Notes under the pieces: generated by a model
Told to the model about the DNA's origin: nothing
What the model saw: only the letters and a program-made list of their open reading frames with translations
Database searches by the model: none
From: Apiosordaria backusii
Lineage: Eukaryota > Ascomycota > Sordariomycetes > Sordariales > Lasiosphaeriaceae
DNA length: 64,000 bases
Assembly (NCBI GenBank): GCA_030549205.1
Contig: JAUKTV010000001.1
Location: 5,146,001-5,210,000, forward strand
Direction: 5' to 3'
Translations under genes and position numbers: made by a program
In this document: positions 1 through 11,876 of the stretch, in pieces
Position numbering within the stretch: position 1 is the first letter of the stretch
Layout of the letters: every line of letters starts with the position of its first letter

Positions 1-2841
1 GAGTGCCCAGCCTTGAGGTTGTGGAGCCCAATTGAAGTCCAGTGCCGGCATTTTCAGATTGTGATGGTAGCAATGCACTGGCAGTTAGTTCTGTGGGGTG
101 CTGCTGTAAGGTCGTTATTGCAAACTGGCAAAGGTTTCCGAATGCTTGATTCAGGTTTCACTGTTCCACCGCCGGCGCTTATATAGCGGGCGCTGTTGAC
201 TGCGGCTGGTAGGTAGCCCAGCCTTGTCGATGGTGTGCCCATGAGCCTCAAAGCCCGGAGGAATTCAAGAATAAGCTTGGGCGGGGGCAACAACGCATGC
301 CGATCAAGAGGGTGTAAAACAATATCTTGAAGTATGGCCTCGTGTGACAATCAGCCTTATTTTTGGGTCAATATGCACGCAATATAGGCGTATTCCGACC
401 TATGAGTGAGTTTGGTGTTGAGAGCTGCTATACCATCCTGGTGACTAAGCAGAGCAGGGTTAAATGGAATGTGGGGTCCGTCCAAAGTGGGGGCTACGGA
501 TCCCGAACCGATCCGGGATCCGGGCTCGGGCCGACCGCGCCAAGAATAGGTTCCCATATCCCTTCTCAGAGAAACTTCAGGATCCTACCCGAGCCACTTC
601 ATTCTTGCAGACTATGTAAGACTGCTAGTTTTCTATGGGTACCTTGACCGCCGGAAGATGTGACACATGACCACAGGAAGCTATAATGCCGCAAGAACAT
701 GCAAGACGTCGATGTGTTGACAGAAAATATTGAAACACAGCCACAGCTGCCACTTCACCACAAGCGCCGGCAGTGGTTGAAAAGTTCCACAACTTACCAA
801 TAAAATAGCGGCCCGCCAACTTTCCTCACTGTCGGGATCCCCATATACTATTTCATGGGGGTAATCCCATCCATCCCCTCCCGCATCCAACCCCTAATTT
901 GCACGCTCGTAATGACTTGGTCTCATAGATGCATGATCTTAAGCCTCTGCCTGGGGTTATGCTCGAAATACTCGACCGAATAGGAAGGTCAGAACTGACA
1001 TCTGCCGGTCCCTGCATGGCGTTCTGCAGCCATAAGCTGTTGTCACGATGTTCTGGCAAGGGGCTATGTTAAATAGTTGTTGTTTCTTGAGCCTTCGGGA
1101 GATGAAGAAGGCGGTTGGCAATTCACTGGCCTGTGCTCTTGGTCATTGCATGGGCTTTTTCTACAGCTTTGCCTGATGGAGTCTAGGGTAGGGCTGTGTG
1201 CGGGTTAGCGCCATCTGGAGGATCTGCGTGATTTGACTTCTGGTGAAGTCCTTCCGCGCCTCTTGGATATTTTGCCCAGATTCGGACACTTGCAACTTCT
1301 ACAGTGAAAAAGTCTCTCACTAGAGAATGATTCCATCTTTGGGACGTTACACCGAAATGCGATTCGCCAGAGACCGACATGCTTTCGGGCGTCTGCAGTC
1401 GCTACACACACACGACATCTCCGTCTGGTGCCCGGTGCTCAATGACGTTCGTGGGGGAACCAATGTCACATGCTGACCGAACACAACGACCTCTCGGTCC
1501 TGAACATGTCTTCAACAACGATGATCCCTCGATATTTACTGCTGTGTGAATCTGCCAGCCATATGCCCTTCCATCCGGCGAATCAGTCATAATATAAAAC
1601 AACATCGTGCCATGGTATGCGTCGACGGTTCGTCTACGCAGAGGCAGCCGTATCCACCCCCTCGCTAGCAAGTTCAACGTCGTTTAGGTACGAGCAGTGA
1701 CAACATCACAACACCACAGCATCTCAAACACCCCGAAACGTCTTCCGGACTCGCAATTCCGCACATTGTCAAAAAAAGCAAGGCAACTAGAAATCGTATT
1801 CCGCACTTGGCGGCGAAGGAGTGAGCAGCCACACCGGCGAGAGAAGGTTTCTAGAAGGGGCTCTCGAGGCCCGGGATGCAGCCATCGCCAGCCATGGGCG
1901 CCATGCACCCAAAGCGAACTCTTCCCTTACTCGCTTGAGATGCTGTCGTCGACAAATCAGATGTCGCGGGGACCTTTTAAGCTTCGGACCCCTGTCTCGT
2001 CTGAGAGCCCCGCCAAGACTTTTCATGTCCCTTCTGCTGGGAGAACGCCTTCGCACAGGTGTCCCAACTAGGAAAGACCCCTGTCATCTTCGTCTCTTCT
2101 CCCCACCAGCCTTGGCCAATGGTTAGTCGTTGACAACGCCATCGAGAATCGAGAGTCGAGACAACATGTTGGAGGTCTCATTTCCGCCCACTTGCCTCGC
2201 CATGAAGTCGACAGCGTCACGCCAGATGCCCCGAGCTCCCAGGTACTCGTCTAACTAGAGGCTGTGGTACCGCTCTCAGGGGCTGTGTGGGCAATATCAT
2301 GTCGTGGGCAGCGGGGGCTGCTTGGCGCTTTCTCCGTCTTCATCACATTCGTGGGCAGTTGCAGCTCCCAGGACGCCATAGCCCTATGAAAACTAACCTA
2401 TGAACCGAGCGATTGAGTCAAGGGTTTCCGCAGGAGACACGATACAACTTTGGTCGACGTGAACCGCGCCAGAATTCATATGCGGCCTCCTGTACACCTC
2501 CTCCATCGCCCACACCCCAAACTCTGCTTATAAGGCCTCAGCCGGACAGGCTCCTTCCTAGGCATTCTCTCCACACCTCGGCCGCCACTCAAACACAGCA
2601 TTCTCGTTTTCATTCGACAACCTCGACGACTGCCTTGTACCTCCTTCCGGATAGCGCCAGCTCCCTCTGTGAGAAGCAATAGCAGACGGCCACTAAGACG
2701 GACGAACGATCCCAACCGGGAGTTAACGTGAGGCTCTTTGGCCGATGCTACCGGCGAGTGAGACTGTGCCGTCAGACGCGTTGTGTTCGATCCGGGCCTT
2801 ATACCGAGTTTGGCACTAATTAACCACTTTCAACCTTCAAG
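1..2841. other. Left-edge intergenic region upstream of the Zn2Cys6 gene
   Basis: I recognise no gene here. Open frames on both strands are short (at most 124 codons), overlap one another and resemble no family I know. The right part is probably the promoter and leader of the Zn2Cys6 regulator: a TATAAG motif lies at about 2529-2534 and pyrimidine-rich DNA follows at about 2540-2660, some 300 bp before its ATG. A gene entering from the left cannot be excluded but shows no recognisable sequence. Confidence 0.5.
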
Positions 2842-5036
2842 ATGGTCTATTGTGGGAAGCCAAGTAAAGGATGCTCCAACTGCCGTGAACGAAAGATTCG
2901 CGTGAGTAGCTATCTCTCTTATATTTTTGCCACCAATCCCACATAAGGGTCCTCGTATCGTCAACGAACAATCCACCGCGGCTCCATCTCCAGTCTTGTT
3001 CATCAAGCCGCCATCTTAGCTAACACAGCACCTAGTGTGATCAAAAGGAACCAGGTTGCGGCCAATGCGAGAAGAGGCATCAAACATGTCCCGGGTATCG
3101 AAACCTAGTGGATCTCATGTTCCGCGATGAGAGCTCCCATGTCATCAAGAAGGCCAAGGCGAGGGCCCGCAAGAAGGGGAACCTTATTGTCGAGCCATCA
3201 ACACCGTCTGGGTCTGAGGGGAGATTATCAGTCACACCAGAGCCGCGCGGGAAGCCCTCAATAGCGATTGTGGTTCCCGCCACACCGGCACCAACCAGTC
3301 CGGCGGATTCAGATGCATGGGGATTTGACGACAGCCTATTGATGTCACCAGAGTCAGGAAGCTGGCCAATAACACCCCCTGCGATGGCACTCTACAACAT
3401 TCCACCAGTCTGCCAGGAACATGGCTTTGCCTTCTTCTTTTCAAGATTTGTGACGGCACACGAGACAGCCTGCCACCAGAAATTTGACTTTGTTAGGGAG
3501 GTGTGGAAGCCATCCCGGACCAAACAGGAACGACAAGTCGACTCCGTTCTCGCCAGTCTGACAGCTGTAGGGTTGATGGGGATGGCCAGTTTACAACGGA
3601 GGAGCGACTTGATGGATGCAGCAAGGAAATCATATGGGGTAGCGTTGGGGTTAACCAAGGATGCACTGAAGGATCCAGCAGAGGCTGTCAAGGACAGCAC
3701 CATGCTCTCCATTCTCATCCTCGGTGTTTTTGAGATGATGGCTGAAAACCCAGCGCGGGTGCGAACCCTCAATGCTTTCCAGGAGCACGTCAATGGCGCT
3801 GCCGCCCTGGCTAGAATACGAGGATCGGCCCAGTTCCAGACCCGAGCCGGAAGAAGAATGTTTTCGATGCTCTGCCAAAGAGTTGTGATCAGTTGTGCAA
3901 TGAAAGACATGCCCATGCCACAACCTCTCAAGGAGCTCTGGCACGAGATGGCCAAGACCCTTGAACCCGAAAACCCTACCAGACACCTCATGCCCCTTGT
4001 CTGGCAGGTCCTTCAGTTGCGCCACGATATCAAACGGCATATCCTAACCGATCCCGAAATCATGATCGAGCAGTTGCTGTCCATCGAGCACGAACTCGAA
4101 AAGCTTACCAACAATATGTCCCCATCATGGCAATACCGGCAGTTCAAAGTAACCCAACACCACGACGCCGTCTTCGAGGGCTACTGTCATCTCTACCCTT
4201 CGCTTCACCACGCCAATATCTGGAACTGCATCCGCACTACACGCATTCTCATCCTCGAAACCATCCTTTCCCAAATCTCAGAGGACTTCTCCTCATTTTC
4301 CCCACGATTGAACTCCAGCCGCTACATCGAAGAATATAGCACCGCCCGCCGAAAACTCAAGCGCCTCGTCTACGACATCTGCGCCTCTGTCCCCCAGCAC
4401 CTGGGGTTGATGGACCCAGTAGACGGCAGCATCGGCTCCCAAGACGAAGATGACACCTCGGCGAGGATCACCACCGTCGAAGTCCGCGAGACACCTAGCC
4501 CACCCACCTCCCCCTCCACAAGATCGTGCGACTCCTCCAGCACTGGCAACCCCTACAGTCCCTCCGAATCAAGGAGACATCCCACTGGGTTGACAATCCT
4601 CGACGTGACAAAAGCACGGGACGAGGAGGACGAAGCGGAGAGGTACATGCTCCTAGTATCCGCGACGAGCACAGTCGTGTGGCCTCTGTATCTAGTGGGT
4701 ATGAGCACCGCCTGCACGGAAGAGATGAAGCACTGGGTCGTGGGACGGCTGAGGATGGTGACCATGGAAACGGGGATCAAGCAAGCGGACGCGCTGGCGA
4801 ATTTGATTGCTGATGAGGGGGGTGTTGGGGGGGTTGACTGGTTGGATCATGCCGGGTTGGATCAGCAACAAGCAATGGGAACAGATGGGGGGTTGTTGCT
4901 CTCGCCGGATATGATTGGGCATGATGGCTGGGGACAAGGGGGGCTGTATGGATTGGGGCTGTCGCCGCTGCAGGTGCCGATGGAGTATATGGGAGGGGAT
5001 GTTGGGGTGGGTGGAGGGGATATGGTTTGGGTGTGA
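2842..5036 (+). CDS. Zn2Cys6 fungal transcription factor
   Basis: Predicted nuclear DNA-binding regulator of 686 residues, join(2842..2901,3036..5036). Exon 1 encodes MVYCGKPSKGCSNCRERKIR and exon 2 resumes at the third cysteine with CDQKEPGCGQCEKRHQTC. Together they give the six-cysteine pattern CX2CX6CX6CX2CX6C of a Gal4-type binuclear zinc cluster within the first 40 residues. The 134-nt intron (GTGAGT..TAG) is phase 0 and cuts the cluster in half, so a start at the in-frame ATG at 3108 would lose the DNA-binding domain. A basic stretch (KKAKARARKKG) follows. The rest looks like the helical regulatory region of fungal-specific factors (DUF3468/Fungal_trans_2 type, inferred), with a Ser/Pro-rich loop near residues 480-515 and a Gly-rich, Met/Gln-containing C-terminus that may activate. 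Targets cannot be told from sequence. The domain call is secure; the function is unknown. Confidence 0.9.
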
Positions 5037-5712
5037 GGAAATGGATACCCTAGGGAAGAGTGAAAAATGAATGGAGGGGGAACATGGGCAAAAAGGCTCG
5101 GGATTGATGAATGATACCAAAGACACGTTGTTGTGGAAATTCTTTGTATATTGGATGTTTTTGTATATATAGCCCACTTGGCTGTTGCCGATGATACGGC
5201 ACAGGCATGATGATGACCCCCAAAATCGAGAGAATCTCAAAAGATTTGTACCACCCATACTTGACTTTTGATGTGACGTGACAAAGGGAATTTGATGATG
5301 GCTCTATCAAAGAGTCTGTTACACTTGGTATGATGCATGACAATGCTCCTCTTTAGCAGGACCTATTTGGCATACAATTACGCATACAACTGTTCTTCAA
5401 ACGGCATGGATAGATAGATAGCGTCAGCATACCTATGTCCACATTTGCACTGTCTAGGCCTCGTAACTGTGCACATATCTGCATCGCATGTAGACATCAA
5501 AGGGGGGCTTTCGCGTGTGCTATTATTATGCAACAGACTTTTTTTACGAAGAGATCTTTTCATATCCTCTTTCAAAGTTTGCAACTTGTGCATTTTCCTT
5601 TCTTTAGGTACTCAGGATACCCCCATTTTATCCACACAAAAAGCAACCCACCCTCCCCCCCCCCCCCCCCAACGCCAGCCATGCTATCAATATACACACC
5701 TACTTTTTTGAA
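5037..5712. other. Convergent 3' intergenic spacer with a poly-C run
   Basis: This spacer lies between the stops of the Zn2Cys6 gene and the cyclophilin gene and should hold both 3' UTRs. It is AT-rich and contains a pure C run of about 14 nt near 5657-5670. I see no gene. Confidence 0.6.
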
Positions 5713-7491
5713 TTACCACCCATCAAAATTCCCAAACCCCCCACCACCCACCTTGGTCTTCTTTTTGACTGGCTCCTCCCACGTATCCGTCTCTTCCACC
5801 CTCCCCTCTTGCATGCTCCCCCCCTCCTGTCTAGCCTGTTGAAGATACTTCCCAACCCCACCCCCCGAACTACTCCCCCCATTGTCACCCCTCAACCTCT
5901 TCCCCGTCCAAGTAGTCCTATCATCCTCCGTCCCCCCCCTCCTCTCCACCTCCCTCTTTTCCTCCTCCTCTTTTTCTTTCTCCTTCTTCTCTTTGAGAAA
6001 CTCCTCAAAAGGATCAATCAGCACCGTCACCTCCTTAATCTTAATCTCCTTTACCGGCCTACTCTGCCCATCATCACCAACCGGCGCCTGTTCCATTTTC
6101 GCTAGCGTCCCCTCACTCTCAATCACCCTCCCGAAAATGGTATGTTTCTTATCCAAGTGTTTCGCTGGTCGATACGTAATAAAAAACTGAGAGCTATTTG
6201 TATTCTTTCCCTTGTTGGCCATGGACAAAACCCCACGAGAGGAGTGAGTTAGTGGACCCTCAAGCTCATCGTTAAAGGTCTTGGACCAAATGGAGGTTCC
6301 CCCTCTGCCTGTGCCGGTTGGGTCGCCGCCTTGGATCATGAAATTGCGGATGTTGCGGTGGAAACAAGTATTGTTGTAATACCCCTTTTGGGAGAGGCGG
6401 ATGAAGTTCCATACTGCCTTGGGGGCAAATTCCGGGAGGAGTTCGAGGGTTAGGTCCCCTAATGTGGTGGAGAGGCGGACGAAGCCGGGGTGTTTGGTGT
6501 TGGAGAGGCGGCGGGGTTTGAGGAGGTATTCTTCTTCTGAGAGGAGGGCGAGGGAGCCAGAGGTGGAGGGGGTTAGGCCGGTGGAGGTGAAGGAGGCGGC
6601 GGCGGCGCCGGTGGTGTAGATTGCTGAGTTGGCGGGGCGTTTCTTCTCGACGATGGAGGATTGTCGGGGGGTGTTGTTGTTATTGCTGGTGGTGGAGGGG
6701 GTTTTGGTGAGAGATTTGGAGGTGGTGTGGTTGATATCGGCTCCGGATTCGCGGGCTTGACGGGCGCGGGCGACGGCTTCTTTTGCGCGGAGGACTTTGT
6801 CGCCTATTCGGCCGAGGGCGTCGATGTTGATGCTGCCTTCTTGGCGTTGTTCGGCTTGTTCTGGGGTGAGGGCGGCTTCTTCGCCGTCTTGGATGTGTTT
6901 GAATTGGCTGAGATCGCGGCTGGGGGCGTTTTGAGGGTCTTGAAGGGTGATGATGTCTTTGCGACCGAATTCGGCGTCGTCGACGAGGTCCCTCCACATT
7001 TTGGCCTTGATGTTCATCCTTTCGATTGTTTCCCAAGCAAAGACGTTGGCGTAGTTCCCGTGACGGATCGCGACGATGTGTGTGTTGTCGGTGAACACCT
7101 TGAAGGTGACGGGGTCGATGAAATCGCCCTTGCCGTCGGTTGGGATGCCATTGCGATCGTTGCTTTCGGTGGTGTCGGCGTTGCGCGCAAAGTTGAGCTT
7201 GATCAGGTCCTTGGTAGCAAGTGGTTTGCCGTCGACTGGGTTTGTCCCTTTCTTCTCGAGCCAGGCGCTAATGACTTCAACGTCGAAAATGGTGCCATTA
7301 GCGGTACAGACTGGGTTTTTGAAGGGTTGTAGACTGGCGGCGCAAAAGTTGAAGGGAAGCCGTTTGAAGCTCGCATGCGCTCCGCTTCGCTGTGCGCGTG
7401 ATCCGGCATTTGCGCCGACGCTCGCTCCGTAGGCATCGGAAGATGACCACTCGGAATGGGTGATGTATAACTTGTCGGTTCCTTTGCCCAT
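5713..7491 (-). CDS. cyp8: U-box cyclophilin, CYP8/PPIL2 type peptidyl-prolyl isomerase
   Basis: Single-exon gene of 592 residues. The N-terminal third carries a U-box (about residues 40-110, with PFKNPVCTANGTIFDVEVI and NPVDGKPL), the E2-binding fold of RING-like ubiquitin ligases. A second U-box-like segment follows (DPVTFKVFTDNTHIVAIRHG). The cyclophilin domain spans about residues 325-480, with FHRNIRNFMIQGGDPTGTGRGG, SSQFFIT and KKHTIFGRV motifs. Arg379 and His450 match the catalytic Arg55 and His126 of cyclophilin A. The tryptophan that contacts cyclosporin in CypA (Trp121) is His445 here, so weak drug sensitivity is expected. The C-terminus is a Lys/Glu helix and a Gly-rich tail with a KKKTK nuclear-type signal. 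Family members are nuclear and linked to spliceosomes and ubiquitin ligation. It diverges from the PTM1-like gene across a 510-bp promoter. Confidence 0.92.
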   Translation of the reverse strand: MGKGTDKLYITHSEWSSSDAYGASVGANAGSRAQRSGAHASFKRLPFNFCAASLQPFKNPVCTANGTIFDVEVISAWLEKKGTNPVDGKPLATKDLIKLNFARNADTTESNDRNGIPTDGKGDFIDPVTFKVFTDNTHIVAIRHGNYANVFAWETIERMNIKAKMWRDLVDDAEFGRKDIITLQDPQNAPSRDLSQFKHIQDGEEAALTPEQAEQRQEGSINIDALGRIGDKVLRAKEAVARARQARESGADINHTTSKSLTKTPSTTSNNNNTPRQSSIVEKKRPANSAIYTTGAAAASFTSTGLTPSTSGSLALLSEEEYLLKPRRLSNTKHPGFVRLSTTLGDLTLELLPEFAPKAVWNFIRLSQKGYYNNTCFHRNIRNFMIQGGDPTGTGRGGTSIWSKTFNDELEGPLTHSSRGVLSMANKGKNTNSSQFFITYRPAKHLDKKHTIFGRVIESEGTLAKMEQAPVGDDGQSRPVKEIKIKEVTVLIDPFEEFLKEKKEKEKEEEEKREVERRGGTEDDRTTWTGKRLRGDNGGSSSGGGVGKYLQQARQEGGSMQEGRVEETDTWEEPVKKKTKVGGGGFGNFDGW

Positions 7492-8001
7492 CTTTGCGAC
7501 AGGTTTGGGGGTTGATGGGGGGTGTGACGTAGGTAGAGAAGGTTCGGGAGCAACAAAACAATTGTTGATTTCCAGAAGGTTGTCAGACGCACCTCTTATC
7601 TTATCGCTATTAAATCTTACAGGGACCAGGGGTTAATCTCGGTGCGGCTGGACGCGATGACGCCTCATACCACAGTGTGCTGATTGGTCCCACTTCGTTT
7701 CATACAGTGGTTGCCGTTTAGAATTGGGAGCTTGCGCAACGTTGGCCAGCGCACCCCAGACAGTGATCGTACAGTAGTTCATCGACAACATCCAACTTAA
7801 TCATTATCACGACGAAGCCCGAGTCTCACCTGACAAAAGCCACCGGATATTGGCAACCAGAGACGCAAGACGGTCGAATCCATGTTGCAATTGGCCGCTC
7901 CAATTTCCTAGACCACATCGGGACACGTACGTACGCTCGCTATCTAACATCAACCCGAACCAACATTCGACAGCCAGACACACACAACATCACCACCCAC
8001 C
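7492..8001. promoter_or_regulatory. Bidirectional promoter between cyp8 and the PTM1-like gene
   Basis: The two genes are divergent and start 510 bp apart. An inverted CCAAT box (ATTGG) lies at about 7683-7687 and another CCAAT-like site near 7890-7895. I see no clear TATA box, as expected for constitutive genes. There is no open frame of note. Confidence 0.5.
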
Positions 8002-9847
8002 ATGAGGGGTTGGGCATCCACTTTATTGTTGCTACTGGCGTCCGTATGGACTGCCAGGGCGCTGGAAATCGCATTGGTGAGCACCGTGCTCTGCCAGGCT
8101 TCATTGCTGGTCGTGAGCTAATGCGCCGGAATAACAGGACCAGACAGACGAAAATAGGCAACGATGTGCCGGCATGTACGATAAAAAAGCATGGGGCGGC
8201 CCCATCGACCCCTTTATTCTCGTCAAATTCACCGACGTCGGCAAGGACTCAGGAGACGACCCCATCGCCAGTCTCCTGATTGTGGAATGGAAGGATACAG
8301 ACCTCATCGGCGTCGTGCCAGAGGGTGGTGCTAGGGAAGCCATCTGCCGGCCAAAGGATGTCGAGCTGGGATACTGCAAAGAAGCCCAACTGGGCGAGTT
8401 CATTCTCGCACCAAACGCTACCGACCTATCCGAAAACCTGATCCTCACCAAGGCCATCCACCTCAAGAAGTCGTCGCCGATCAACTACCCTATCACCAAG
8501 ACTGGTTACTATTGTGTCATTACGGACCAGTTTACCGACAACGATTACGAGGCTATCGTCGAATTCAGAAACGCATACGGAGAGCTCCCCGCCACCCAGA
8601 TCCCGAAGCTGCCGTTCTATGGAGGAATAACGATCCTCTATGCGCTGGTGTTGGTGTACTGGGGCTTCCTCTACTATCAGCATCGCACCGATATTCTGGC
8701 TGTGCAGAATTACATAACAGCAATTCTAATCTTCCTCGTAATTGAGATGCTGATGACCTGGGGTTTTTATGGTAAGCATTCTTGACCGTCGACCCAAACC
8801 TCTCAACTAACAAGAACCAGACTACCTCAACAGACATGGATCGAACCTTGGATCCAAGGTGTTGTTAGTTGTGGTCGCCATTCTAAACGCCGCGCGCAAT
8901 TCGTTTTCGTTCTTCTTGCTTCTGATCGTGTGCATGGGCTACGGTGTCGTGAAGCCCACCCTCGGCAAGACCATGATCTATGTCCGCTGGCTCGCCATTG
9001 CGCACTTCGTATTTGGTATTGTCTATGCTGTTACAAGCTTAGTCATAACCCCTGATAGTGCTGGTAAGATTCTACATGTCACCTATATGCCACGGACTTC
9101 GAACTGACCCAAACAGGCCCCTTCGTACTCCTCATCGTTTTCCCTCTCGCCGGCACGCTCACGGCCTTCTACGTCTGGACCCTCAACTCTCTCAATTTCA
9201 CCCTCAAGGATCTTCGCGAGCGCAAGCAGCACGTCAAGGAAACCATGTACAAGAAACTCTGGTGGGGCATTCTGATCTCCATCATTGTGATCTTTGCCTT
9301 CTTCTTCTTCAACTCGTTCACCTTCGCCTCGGCCAGCGACCCCGACTTCGTTCCCTTCCACTGGAAGAGCAGGTGGTTCATCCTCGACGGCTGGCTTAAT
9401 ATTGTCTACTTTGCCGACGTAGCCTGGATCGCCTATGTCTGGAGGCCAACGGCCAACAACAAGCGGTTCGCCATGAGTGACGAGATTGCTCAGGAAGATG
9501 ACGGGACGTTTGAGATTGCCAATCTTGATATTGGGAATCCGGATGAGAGTGATGATGAGGATGAGGAGCATAGGATTGGAAAGAATCAACAGCAGGGTCA
9601 ACAACAGCAGAGAGGGTTTACTGGGGCGAGTGTAGCGGGTGGTGCGTTGCATCAGCCTCAACAGAGCGGGGTTGCATCCTCATCGTCTGGGCAGGGACAA
9701 CAGCAGCAGAGGAAGGTTAGTCCAGAGAGGGACTCGTTTGATGGAGAGACAATCTTCGCGGTTGGGGAAGATGGGGACAAGTTTTCGAGTGATGACGAGG
9801 ATGATGATAGTGAGGAGGAGGCTAAGTTGGTGAGGGGGAGGAAATAG
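8002..9847 (+). CDS. PTM1-like GOST-family seven-transmembrane protein
   Basis: Predicted 560-residue membrane protein, join(8002..8076,8138..8771,8821..9063,9117..9847); all junctions keep frame. Exon 1 encodes a signal peptide (MRGWASTLLLLLASVWTARA). Exon 2 gives the lumenal domain, with the family-typical RCAGMYDKKAWGG and paired cysteines. Seven hydrophobic helices follow from about residue 190 to 430, starting at LPFYGGITILYALVLVYWG. The cytosolic tail is acidic and Gln-rich (DESDDEDEEH, QQQ runs, DDEDDDSEEE). Yeast Ptm1 and relatives (GOST/lung seven-TM family) are Golgi or endosomal proteins of trafficking; their exact role is unclear. The ATG was chosen because it gives the signal peptide and good splice phase; starting at 8174 would delete it. 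Confidence 0.88.
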
Positions 9848-11357
9848 ATCGTTTCATCATTTTGGGAGAGGAGGTAATATGGGAAGCAGGGGTGGTATAT
9901 AATGGCCTTGAAGTAGGTAGGGGGAAACGCGGGGGGTAAAAGACAACAACAGACATGTTCTCTCGAACAGCTCTTATGGGCCTGGTTGAGAGGGATGGCT
10001 CATCAAAATATTGAATTTACCCATGTACTTGTAGTATACATTTTCGCAGATCCATCTTTTGCGCGGAGGGTAGGTATCGGCGTCGCATTTGCTTTTTGCT
10101 TGGATTGGTGGAACATGGAATGAAAAGAGAGTTATTATTTGCACTATATCACACCGATCCAGACCGTTTCACTCTTGTGGTGGTGGTGTTATCAATTTGG
10201 CCCTGCTGTGGAAAACATCATCAGCTTGTGTCAAGACACCCCCCCAGACCATGATCATGAAGTCAGTTGGACTGCACGATCAACTCTGGGCAATACCCTG
10301 CAGACGGTCGAATGGCTGTGCGGTAGCTGGGGGCAGATGGTGTCCCCTCGTCGCCCAAGCAAGCACACTTGATATATCAGGTTCTGCACACTGTTTTCAA
10401 CAAGCGAAAACAGTCACTGTTACTAAGTGGTCAGTTATTCCCGAACTTGCTCAGCCTGGATAGAGAGGTGGGTTATGGAGGGGGTGTGGTTACATAAGTA
10501 GCCACAGAGCAGGTGACGACGGAGAGCGGACAATCCACTTCGCTTTTTGTTTCTAATTCATTGCTGATTTGATTTTTTTCTTCTATGGCTGTATTCTTCT
10601 CTCCTTATTTCACATGATCCTCGACTTTTTGTTTCCCCAAGATGCAAATGGTGCCGGGCTCAGCTGATGCAGTTGTAGGTCGCTGTCGACGGAATCATCT
10701 TGGGTACCAGCCAGTGCATACCTACTTGATCTTGCCATTTGCTCACCGGAAGGTCGCCAGTTCGACTCTCTGACCAACGGAACACTTTTTATTTTTTTAA
10801 AGACTCCCCAATAGGTCCCCAGCCTCAACTCGAAGCTAACCTCAACAAACAACGAGCTGTGTCTTCTTAGGCCAGGCGCTTTCCTCCGTTTCGACAGAAG
10901 TTCTATTGCCAACCGAGGTCACCGTTTCGTTGTACGATCAGGCTTCAAAATGACAAACACAATCGAATTGAGGGAGCCCATGAGGCCGGTTCCCCAAGCT
11001 CCCGTTCCCCAGAGCCGCACGACCTCAGTCAACAGCTGCCTGACAACGGCTGCTAGTGCCACCTGTCATCTGTCACTGCCCGCCATGAATGACTTTGGAA
11101 TGCCATGACGTGAAGGCGGCTGTCAAGATGCGCCTTCCACATCAGATCTCTGTGTCATCCGAACTCGGACGATGCACATGATCTTTGACGGCGTTTGAGA
11201 GATTACAATTACATGACCCGGAGCCCCAAAGCTTCAAACTGCCTCCGGGATTCCGCCAACCAAGGGTGTCAAATTGTATATCATAGCTTCTTCTGCTTCT
11301 TGCTGTGCTCTATCGATGTTCTCAGACATAACAAATACCACGTCTCCATCAGATACG
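9848..11357. other. 1.5-kb intergenic region
   Basis: This contains the PTM1-like 3' UTR and the promoter of the secreted-protein gene. No convincing gene is present. Around 10735-10775 a sequence with a B-box-like GTTCGACTC resembles the 3' half of a tRNA, but the arms do not pair (see rejected items). Confidence 0.5.
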
Positions 11358-11876
11358 ATGTCTTTAATTTCCAGACTCGCCGTCCTCCTTCTTGGTATCT
11401 TCCTCATGGGTTGCAACCTCACCCAAGCCGCGCCTGTCGATGATGTCTCCAAGCTAGAACGTCGCAGCATTGGTGGTGTAAGTGCTCTTATTTCACCGTC
11501 ACACAACCTCGTAGCTGACGTCTTTGACTAGGTCCTCATCTGCACCGGCCCTAATGCTACCGGGCGCTGCGATCACGAAACCTATGAGCTCAAGAAATGC
11601 TACAACCTGCCCGACGGTCTAAGGAACAACGCTGCGACCTTTGCCCCTGACGCCGGCGACTTTTTCTGCTATCCTTACCTGTGAGTATCCCCTTCTCCCG
11701 AACATCATAAGACAACCACATCTTGACACCCGCCCAGCAAAGTGTGCGGCGGCATCTGCACATCCCCCTCAGGCTGCACCATGGGCCCTGTGGACTCCAA
11801 CTACCCACACAGATACAACCTGACGGCAGTGAGCTGGAACGAGTTCATCACGTCGTTTGACTGTCTTCTCAAGTAA
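11358..11876 (+). CDS. Small secreted cysteine-rich protein
   Basis: Predicted 135-residue secreted protein, join(11358..11477,11532..11680,11738..11876), with GTAAGT and GTGAGT donors and intact phase. The N-terminus is a signal peptide (MSLISRLAVLLLGIFLMGC, likely cleaved near LTQAA/PVDD). A short propeptide-like stretch ends in ERR, a possible Kex2-type dibasic site at about residue 37. The mature part has eight cysteines (VLIC, GRC, KKC, FFC, KVC, GIC, SGC, FDC), enough for four disulfides, and two N-glycosylation sequons (NAT, NLT). I do not recognise the family. The size, cysteine content and secretion fit small secreted proteins of ascomycetes (effector-like, antimicrobial or wall-associated), but no function can be assigned. 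In-frame upstream codons exist but would bury the signal peptide, so this ATG is preferred. Confidence 0.82.

Noticed and set aside
6661..7332. 223-codon Gly/Val-rich frame on the + strand
   Set aside because: Antisense to the conserved U-box cyclophilin gene; composition is a reflection of that gene's codon use.
10735..10780. Possible tRNA: GGTCGCCAGTTCGACTC with a B-box, similar to the 3' half of an elongator tRNA-Met
   Set aside because: Three of five T-stem pairs fail, no matching acceptor or D-arm is found upstream, and no terminator context fits. At best a decayed fragment.
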